Positions 58,151 through 64,000 of a stretch of DNA of 64,000 nucleotides are shown here, one piece after another (position 1 is the stretch's first letter; each line of letters starts with the position of its first letter). Below the pieces are notes generated by a model. That model was not told where the DNA came from. It made no database searches and was given only the letters and a program-made list of their open reading frames with translations. Origin of the DNA: Arthrobacter sp. SW1 (lineage in GTDB: Bacteria > Actinomycetota > Actinomycetes > Actinomycetales > Micrococcaceae); the NCBI RefSeq assembly GCF_001766675.1, contig NZ_MJLT01000056.1:1-64000 (forward strand). The letters run 5' to 3'. The position numbers and the translations under genes are program-made.

Positions 58151-60072
58151 TGCGCACCGGAATCGCCACGGTGTGCCTGTCCGGCACGTTGAAGGAGAAG
58201 ATGCAGGCCTGTGCCATCGCGGGCTTCGACGGCATCGAGATCTTCGAACAGGACCTGGTCACCTCGCCGCTCAGCCCCGAGGACATCCGGAAAACGGCCG
58301 CTGACCTGGGCCTCGGCCTGGACCTGTACCAGCCCTTCCGCGACTTCGACAGCGTCCCGCCGGAACTCCTCAAGGAGAACCTGCGCCGCGCCGCGGCGAA
58401 GTTCGAGCTCATGTCCCGGCTGGGCATGGACACCGTCCTGGTGTGCAGCAATGTGGCCACCGCGGAGATCGACGACGACGGCCTGCGGGCCGAGCAGCTC
58501 GGCCGCCTTGCGCAGCTGGCCGGGGAGCACGGAGTGAAGGTCGCGTACGAGGCCCTCGCCTGGGGCAAATACGTCAACGACTACGAGCACGCCCATCGCC
58601 TGGTGCAGATGGTGGACCACCCTAACCTGGGCACCTGCCTGGACTCCTTCCACATCCTCTCCCGCGACTGGGACACCGCCCCCATCGAGGCCTTCGATGC
58701 GGAGAAGATCTTTTTCGTGCAGGTGGCAGACGCCCCCAAGCTCTCCATGGACGTGCTGTCCTGGAGCCGCCACTACCGGGTTTTCCCCGGGGAGGGGCAG
58801 TTCGAGCTCGCCAAGTTCATGGGCCACATCGTCCGCGCGGGCTACGCCGGTCCGGTGTCGCTGGAGATCTTCAACGACGTCTTCCGCCAGTCGGACGTGG
58901 AGCGCACCGCCATCGACGCGATGCGCTCGCTGATCTGGCTTGAGGAACAGAGCGCCAAGTGGCTGGACGCGAACAGTGCGAACGGGAACGACGGCGCCGG
59001 CTCGGCTTCGGCGGGCAGCCCCGCGAAGGCGCCCGGCCGCCGTCGTTATCCGATGGAACTGGCCACGCTGCCCAAGGTGGCGGAGCCCGCCGGCTTCAAC
59101 TTCGCCGAGGTCAAGGCGGACGACACCGCGGGGCTGGAGAAGCTCCTGAGCCAGCTGGGCTTCGCGTTCGAAGGCCGGCACCGCACCAAGGACGTGCAGC
59201 TGTGGTCCATGGGCCAGGCCCGCGTGATCATCAATGAACAGGCGGCCTCGCACGCGGAACCCGCCATTGCGGCGCTGGGGTTCGACGTCGACAATCCCGT
59301 GATTGCCTCCGCCCGCGCCCAGCAGCTCAAGGCACCTGTGGTTCCGCGGAAGGTGCAGGCGGACGAGGAAGTCTTCCAGGGCATCGCCGCCCCGGATTCC
59401 ACCGAGATTTTTCTGTGCCAGGGCAGCCCGGACGGCACGGCGGCGTGGACTCATGAATTCGGTGACGGACTTGCCGCGTCAAGCGGGACCGGCGCCGTCA
59501 TCGACCACGTGAATCTGGCCCAGCCCTGGCAGCACTTCGACGAAGCCGTGCTCTTCTACACGAGCGCGCTGGCTTTGGAACCGGCGCCGTTCGCGGAGGT
59601 GCCGAGCCCCACCGGCCTGGTGCGTTCGCAGGTCATGCAGACCTCGGACCGTGCCGTGCGGCTGGTGCTGAACCTCGCGCCGCTGATCCAGCAGGAGCAG
59701 GACGGGCGGGACGCCCACCACAAGAGCTACCAGGAGCACATCGCCTTCGCGGTGGATGACCTGGTGGCCACGGCCCGGGCCGCCAAGGACCGCGGCCTGG
59801 ACTTCCTGCAGATCCCGGCCAACTACTACGAGGACCTGGCCGCCCGTTTCTACATGGAACCCGGTTTCCTGGCCACCCTGAAGGAACTCAACCTGCTGTA
59901 TGACCGCGATTCCAGCGGTGAGTTCCTGCACTTCTACACCGCCACCGTGGGCAGCGTGTTCTTCGAAATGGTGGAACGCCGCGGAGGCTACGACGGCTAC
60001 GGTGCCCCGAACGCCCCGGTACGCCACGCCGTCCAGTACGACTCCCTGCATCCCGACCACGCCCGCCGCTGA
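58150..60072 (+). CDS. quiC: QuiC-type 3-dehydroshikimate dehydratase fused to an HPPD-like VOC domain
   Basis: A 640-residue two-domain protein. The N-terminal TIM barrel (1-280; sugar-phosphate isomerase-like) has metal ligands Glu134, Asp165, Gln191 and Glu239 and converts 3-dehydroshikimate to protocatechuate. A flexible Asn/Gly/Ser linker (about 280-305) leads to a 4-hydroxyphenylpyruvate-dioxygenase-like domain (305-640) with metal-binding sets in DHVNLA, EHIAFAV and FFEMVERR, apparently intact. The fused form is known from QuiC1 proteins; the role of the second half is unclear. Overlap with the dehydrogenase gene indicates coupling. Confidence 0.9.
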   Translation: MRTGIATVCLSGTLKEKMQACAIAGFDGIEIFEQDLVTSPLSPEDIRKTAADLGLGLDLYQPFRDFDSVPPELLKENLRRAAAKFELMSRLGMDTVLVCSNVATAEIDDDGLRAEQLGRLAQLAGEHGVKVAYEALAWGKYVNDYEHAHRLVQMVDHPNLGTCLDSFHILSRDWDTAPIEAFDAEKIFFVQVADAPKLSMDVLSWSRHYRVFPGEGQFELAKFMGHIVRAGYAGPVSLEIFNDVFRQSDVERTAIDAMRSLIWLEEQSAKWLDANSANGNDGAGSASAGSPAKAPGRRRYPMELATLPKVAEPAGFNFAEVKADDTAGLEKLLSQLGFAFEGRHRTKDVQLWSMGQARVIINEQAASHAEPAIAALGFDVDNPVIASARAQQLKAPVVPRKVQADEEVFQGIAAPDSTEIFLCQGSPDGTAAWTHEFGDGLAASSGTGAVIDHVNLAQPWQHFDEAVLFYTSALALEPAPFAEVPSPTGLVRSQVMQTSDRAVRLVLNLAPLIQQEQDGRDAHHKSYQEHIAFAVDDLVATARAAKDRGLDFLQIPANYYEDLAARFYMEPGFLATLKELNLLYDRDSSGEFLHFYTATVGSVFFEMVERRGGYDGYGAPNAPVRHAVQYDSLHPDHARR

Positions 60073-60110
60073 GCCGGCACCCAAACCACAGCAACCGAAA
60101 GGAGCCGGCC

Positions 60111-61022
60111 ATGACCATCGACGCACATGGCACGCACCGCGCCGAAGGCGCTGCCGAAGCGAAAACCGCCGGGCAGGACACTGACGAGCTCGTCCCCGCC
60201 GCCGAGGCACACGCGGCCCACGTGCTGGACGCCGCCGCGGAGTCGCAGGCGGACATCAGCGCCGAAATCGCCGCGATCGGCGAGGCGTACCGCAGGGAAC
60301 TGAAGGACGGCGCCGCCCCGGAGACCCAGCCCCGCCTGGACTTCGCCCCGTACCGCAGCTCGCTCCTGCGCCACCCCACCAAGAGCCTGCACCACGCGGA
60401 CCCGGAGACCATCGAGCTGTACTCGCCGGCGTTCGGGCACCAGGACGTGCACGCCCTGGAAGCTGACCTGACCATCCAGCACAACGGCGAGCCGCTCGGC
60501 GAGCGGATCATTGTGGCGGGCAAGGTGCTCGACGGCGATGGCCGCCCGGTTGCCGGCCAGCTGGTGGAGATCTGGCAGGCCAACGCCGCCGGCCGCTACG
60601 TCCACAAGCGGGATCAGCACCCCGCCCCGCTGGACCCGAACTTCACCGGCGTGGGCCGCTGCATCACGGGCCCGGACGGTTCCTACCGCTTCACCACCAT
60701 CAAGCCCGGTGCCTACCCGTGGAAGAACCACCTCAACGCCTGGCGCCCGGCCCACATCCACTTCTCCATGTTCGGCACGGACTTCACCCAGCGCATCGTC
60801 ACCCAGATGTACTTCCCGGGGGACCAGCTGTTCCCGCTGGATCCCATCTACCAGTCGATCGTGGACCAGGACGCCCGGGACCGGCTTGTGGCCAGCTACG
60901 ACCATGACCTCACCGAACCCGAATGGGCCCTTGGCTACCGCTGGGACATCATCCTCACCGGGTCCAAGCGGACCTGGACCGAGAACGAAGCATTCGGCGA
61001 CGCCGGCGACGACGAGGAGTAG
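60111..61022 (+). CDS. pcaH: protocatechuate 3,4-dioxygenase beta subunit
   Basis: A 303-residue intradiol dioxygenase subunit. Iron ligands are Tyr163 (GRYVHKRD), Tyr202 (GAYPWKNH), His215 and His217 (AHIHFSMFG). It opens the ring of protocatechuate to 3-carboxy-cis,cis-muconate with the alpha subunit encoded next. It has an Ala/Glu/Asp-rich N-terminal extension of about 60 residues beyond the usual subunit of around 240; the ATG at 60111 has AAAGGAG and is well supported, so the extension appears real. Confidence 0.94.
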   Translation: MTIDAHGTHRAEGAAEAKTAGQDTDELVPAAEAHAAHVLDAAAESQADISAEIAAIGEAYRRELKDGAAPETQPRLDFAPYRSSLLRHPTKSLHHADPETIELYSPAFGHQDVHALEADLTIQHNGEPLGERIIVAGKVLDGDGRPVAGQLVEIWQANAAGRYVHKRDQHPAPLDPNFTGVGRCITGPDGSYRFTTIKPGAYPWKNHLNAWRPAHIHFSMFGTDFTQRIVTQMYFPGDQLFPLDPIYQSIVDQDARDRLVASYDHDLTEPEWALGYRWDIILTGSKRTWTENEAFGDAGDDEE

Positions 61023-61028
61023 GAAGCA

Positions 61029-61628
61029 ATGAGCACACTGAGCCCCACCCGTTTGACCCCCACCCCGGGCCAGACCGTCGGCCCGTTCTACGGCTACGCC
61101 CTGCCTTTCGCCAAGGACAGCGAACTCCTCGCCCCAGGAAGCCCCGGCAGCATCCGCCTCCAGGGCACCGTGTACGACGGCGCCGGCAACCCCGTGCCGG
61201 ACGCCATCCTGGAAATCTGGCAGCCGGACGCCGAAGGCAACATCGTCCAGCGCACCGGCTCCCTGGTCCGCGACGGCTACACCTTCACCGGCTGGGGCCG
61301 CGGCGCGGTGGGCAACACCGGCATTTTCACCTTCACCACGGTGAACCCCGGCCCCACCTCGGAAGGAGCGGCGCCGTTCATCTCCGTGGCGGTGTTCGCC
61401 CGCGGCCTCATGAACCGCCTTTTCACCCGCATCTACCTGCCGGAGAACGAGGAAGCGCTGGCCAAGGATCCGCTGCTGTCCTCGCTGCCGGAGGAGCGCC
61501 GCAAGACCCTCATCGCCCGCCGCGACCCCGACGGCGGCCTCACGTGGGACGTGCGCCTGCAGGGCACGGACGAAACCGTGTTCCTCGATTTCCAGGGCAG
61601 CTCTACCGAAACAGGCGCGTACCGATGA
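61029..61628 (+). CDS. pcaG: protocatechuate 3,4-dioxygenase alpha subunit
   Basis: A 199-residue partner subunit: TPGQTVGPFYGYALPF at the N-terminus and VFARGLMNRLFTRIYLPE, IARRDPDGGLTWDVRLQG later. It lacks the iron ligands, as usual for alpha subunits, and completes the active site by its N-terminal arm. It starts 6 bp after pcaH and overlaps pcaB by four bases. Confidence 0.94.
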   Translation: MSTLSPTRLTPTPGQTVGPFYGYALPFAKDSELLAPGSPGSIRLQGTVYDGAGNPVPDAILEIWQPDAEGNIVQRTGSLVRDGYTFTGWGRGAVGNTGIFTFTTVNPGPTSEGAAPFISVAVFARGLMNRLFTRIYLPENEEALAKDPLLSSLPEERRKTLIARRDPDGGLTWDVRLQGTDETVFLDFQGSSTETGAYR

Positions 61629-63055
61629 GCGATTTCGGCCTGCTGAGCCCGGTGACGGCGTCGCCCGCGGTTGCCGCACTGACAGGCGACCGCGCCGTGC
61701 TCGCGGCGATCCTCGACGTCGAGACCGCCTGGGCGGCCGTCCTCGAAGAGGCGGGCCTGGTCCGCGAAGGTGCGGGCGCCGTCGTCGCGCAGTCCGCTGA
61801 CCCGGAGCTCTACGATCCCGCGGCGATCGCCGAACGCTCGCAGGGCGGCGGCAACCCGGTGATCCCGCTGCTCGCCGAGCTGCGCGGACGGGTCCGTTCG
61901 GCGGATCCGGGGGCGCTGCCCGCCGTGCACACCTCGCTGACCAGCCAGGACGTGCTGGATTCGGCCCTCATGCTGCTGGCCGACCGCGTCCGTGCCGCCG
62001 TGCTCAGCGAGGTCAAGGGGACGACGACGGCGCTCGCGGCCTTGGCGGAACAGCATGCGGACACGCTGTGCGTGGGCAGGAGCCTGACGCAGCATGCGCT
62101 GCCGTACACCTTCGGGTTGAAGGCCGCGCAGTGGTTCCAGGGCGTGGCCGCCGCGGCCCGGCGCCTGGAAGCGCTGGAACTGCCGCTGCAGTCCGGCGGT
62201 GCGGGCGGCACCCTTGCCTCCTCCACCGTGCTGACCGCCGGAACCGCCGCCGATCCCTTTGGCCTGGCCGATTCCCTCGCCGCGAAGCTTGGCTTGGCCG
62301 CTGCCCCGGCGCCGTGGCACACGAACCGGCTCCCCGTCACCGGCCTGGGCGATGCCCTGGCCGCGCTGACGGACGCATTCGGGAAAATTGCCGCGGACCT
62401 GGTGTTCCTCAGCCGCCCGGAGGTGGCCGAACTGGGCGAACCGATTGCGGCCGGCCGCGGAGTCTCCTCGGCCATGCCGCAGAAGCAGAACCCCGTGCTG
62501 TCCGTGCTGGTCCGCAGCGCGGCGTTTCAGGCTCCCGCGCTCGCCGGGCAGCTGCACCTGGCCGCCGCCACCTTCAACGACGAACGCCCGGACGGTGCCT
62601 GGCACAGCGAATGGCCGGCCCTGCGCACCCTGCTCGCGCTCACGCTCGGTGCCGCCATCCAGCTGCGCGAACTCGTTGAAGGGCTGCGCGTCTTCCCCGA
62701 GGCGATGCGCCGGAACCTCGAGCTGAGCGGACCGCTGCTGCTCAGCGAAGGGGTCTCGGCCGCCGTCGGGCCGCTGCTGGGCAGCGACGGAAAGCAAAAG
62801 CTGCAGGCCGTCGTCGACGCCGTGCTCAAGGTTCCGGCCGCCGAACAGCCTGCCGCGTACGCGCGGCTCCTGCGCGAGGCCGTTCCCGCAGAGTTCCTGC
62901 CGGACGAGCGGCTCGCGGAACTCCTGGACCCCGCCAATTACCTGGGCGAGGCCGCGGAGATCAGCCGCCGCATCCTCGCCGCGTATCCGGACTTCGCCGC
63001 GACAACGCGGTCGGCAACCGCACCAACAACCACGAAGGGACAAGCCCATGGCTAA
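61625..63055 (+). CDS. pcaB: 3-carboxy-cis,cis-muconate cycloisomerase
   Basis: A 476-residue member of the fumarase/argininosuccinate-lyase superfamily. The superfamily signature GVSSAMPQKQNPVLS carries the catalytic loop; SLTSQDVLDSALM and RSLTQHALPYTFGLK are further family blocks. It lactonises carboxymuconate to 4-carboxymuconolactone. Its end overlaps pcaD by eight bases. Confidence 0.93.
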   Translation: MSDFGLLSPVTASPAVAALTGDRAVLAAILDVETAWAAVLEEAGLVREGAGAVVAQSADPELYDPAAIAERSQGGGNPVIPLLAELRGRVRSADPGALPAVHTSLTSQDVLDSALMLLADRVRAAVLSEVKGTTTALAALAEQHADTLCVGRSLTQHALPYTFGLKAAQWFQGVAAAARRLEALELPLQSGGAGGTLASSTVLTAGTAADPFGLADSLAAKLGLAAAPAPWHTNRLPVTGLGDALAALTDAFGKIAADLVFLSRPEVAELGEPIAAGRGVSSAMPQKQNPVLSVLVRSAAFQAPALAGQLHLAAATFNDERPDGAWHSEWPALRTLLALTLGAAIQLRELVEGLRVFPEAMRRNLELSGPLLLSEGVSAAVGPLLGSDGKQKLQAVVDAVLKVPAAEQPAAYARLLREAVPAEFLPDERLAELLDPANYLGEAAEISRRILAAYPDFAATTRSATAPTTTKGQAHG

Positions 63056-63869
63056 GCCGGTCATCAAAGCCGTGCTGCTCTCCCCGCAGCGCCCCTTCGG
63101 GGAGAAGCCGCTCCTGGTGGTGGGCCCCTCGCTTGGCACCTCGACCATCCTGTGGAGCGAAACCGCCGCGCTGCTGGGCGACGAATACGACGTGATCGGA
63201 TGGGACCTCCCCGGCCACGGCATGTCGCCCGCGGCCGCGGAAACCTTCAGCGTGGCGGAGCTGGCCGACGCCGTCGTGGAGCTGGTGGACTCGGTGGCTC
63301 CCGCTTCTTCCGGGGGACAGCCTACGCGTTTCCACTATGCCGGGGTCTCCCTGGGCGGCGCCACCGGGCTGCAGCTGGCCATCGCGCATAGCGAGCGGCT
63401 CCGCAGCCTCTCCGTACAATGCTCCGGCGCCAAGCTCGGTACCCCGGAAGGCTGGCTGGAACGCGCCGGGACCGTGCGCACCCAGGGCACTCCCGTGATG
63501 ATCCAAGGCTCGGCGCAGCGCTGGTTCGGCCCCGGCTTCATGGACCGCCAGCCGGAGCTCAGCAGCCGTCTCCTGCACGCCCTGCGCGACGCCGACCGCT
63601 TCAGCTACGCCTTCTGCTGCGAGGCGCTCGCCGGCTATGACGTCCGCGCGGAACTCGGCAGCATCACGGTCCCCACGCAGCTCGTGGCGGGCGTCGAGGA
63701 TTCGGTGGCGCCGCCGTCGACGGCTACCGAGGTAGCAGACGGAATTACCGCCGGCGGCGGCACCGCCGTCGTGGAAACGCTCGACGGCGTGGCGCACCTT
63801 GCGCCCGCTGAGGCACCGGCCGCCGTCGCAGATTTGATGCGCGGCTTCATGAAGGAGGTTTCGGCATGA
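63048..63869 (+). CDS. pcaD: 3-oxoadipate enol-lactone hydrolase
   Basis: A 273-residue alpha/beta hydrolase. The nucleophile elbow is GVSLGG (Ser101), the oxyanion region GPSLGT, and the histidine lies in DGVAHLAP. It hydrolyses beta-ketoadipate enol-lactone to beta-ketoadipate. In many actinobacteria pcaD and pcaC are fused as pcaL; here they are separate genes with a four-base overlap. Confidence 0.92.
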   Translation: MAKPVIKAVLLSPQRPFGEKPLLVVGPSLGTSTILWSETAALLGDEYDVIGWDLPGHGMSPAAAETFSVAELADAVVELVDSVAPASSGGQPTRFHYAGVSLGGATGLQLAIAHSERLRSLSVQCSGAKLGTPEGWLERAGTVRTQGTPVMIQGSAQRWFGPGFMDRQPELSSRLLHALRDADRFSYAFCCEALAGYDVRAELGSITVPTQLVAGVEDSVAPPSTATEVADGITAGGGTAVVETLDGVAHLAPAEAPAAVADLMRGFMKEVSA

Positions 63870-64000
63870 GTACCTTTGACCGGCACGGTGCAGTCCGCCC
63901 GGACGCCACTTCGCAGGAAATTTACGACGCCGGCATGGTGGTGCGGCGCGAAGTGCTCGGCGACGCGCATGTGGACCGGGCCAACGCGAACAAGGACGCG
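63866..64000 (+). CDS. pcaC: 4-carboxymuconolactone decarboxylase, N-terminal part
   Basis: Only 45 residues are visible before the window ends: RHGAVRPDATSQEIYDAGMVVRREVLGDAHVDRANANKD. The YDAGMxVRREVLGDAHVDRA block is characteristic of 4-carboxymuconolactone decarboxylases. It overlaps pcaD by four bases and follows the order of the pathway. Confidence 0.9.
   Translation, partial: MSTFDRHGAVRPDATSQEIYDAGMVVRREVLGDAHVDRANANKDA

Overview
The window is high-GC DNA with actinobacterial character: leaderless or GTG/TTG starts, many LacI and IclR regulators, a WXG100 gene, and a complete protocatechuate branch. Gene content and protein style point to the Arthrobacter / Paenarthrobacter / Pseudarthrobacter group (Micrococcaceae). 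This is an inference from family knowledge; no 16S gene is present. No rRNA, tRNA, CRISPR array, prophage or intact insertion sequence was seen.

Layout. (a) 1-4400: the end of a WXG100 gene, then a copper-resistance set (copA, copZ, csoR) read leftward and a rhodanese read rightward, meeting at two CsoR-type operator boxes. (b) 4435-17642: a fructan locus. It holds a secreted GH32 fructanase, a GH91 (inulin fructotransferase family) protein whose catalytic pair is replaced, a detached Tat signal-peptide ORF, a regulatory region with an operator array and divergent promoters, an ABC sugar importer (binding protein and two permeases, no ATPase), a LacI regulator, a cytoplasmic GH32, a second GH91 protein with the catalytic pair intact (probable DFA-III hydrolase), and a second LacI paralogue. 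The logic is: cut fructan outside, import difructose anhydrides and oligofructans, and finish hydrolysis inside. (c) 17673-25560: LacI, FAD amine oxidoreductase, Gfo/Idh/MocA dehydrogenase and a polar-amino-acid ABC importer, divergent from another LacI plus a variant histidine phosphatase. (d) 25655-32645: LacI, a spermidine/putrescine-type ABC importer, nucleoside hydrolase and an adenosine-deaminase-like amidohydrolase, probably nucleoside scavenging.

(e) 32862-38787: two exported surface proteins. The second is a 1562-residue proline/glycine-rich, collagen-like protein with three almost identical domains and an LPNTG sorting signal; an inverted repeat ties its ribosome binding site to the stop codon of its neighbour. 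(f) 39090-40760: small stand-alone HTH protein, glyoxalase-fold protein, aminoglycoside-phosphotransferase-like protein. (g) 40868-48218: RidA, IclR and KDG kinase facing a PLP dehydratase-like protein, N-acyl-D-amino-acid deacylase, KDPG aldolase and GntP permease. Together they fit a catabolic route for (N-acetyl-)D-glucosaminate through 2-keto-3-deoxygluconate. (h) 48705-54598: stress protein, DUF4190 protein, a CHAT-protease/TPR/membrane protein with an overlapping Trypco1-like partner (predicted conflict module), a BNR-repeat protein paired with a MoaD/ThiS-like protein, and small genes. (i) 54813-64000: MFS permease, IclR, catabolic shikimate dehydrogenase, fused QuiC-type 3-dehydroshikimate dehydratase, and pcaH-pcaG-pcaB-pcaD-pcaC (last gene cut), i.e. 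shikimate/quinate to beta-ketoadipate.

Two families of about 64-bp palindromic intergenic repeats are scattered through the window (three copies of one, two of the other).
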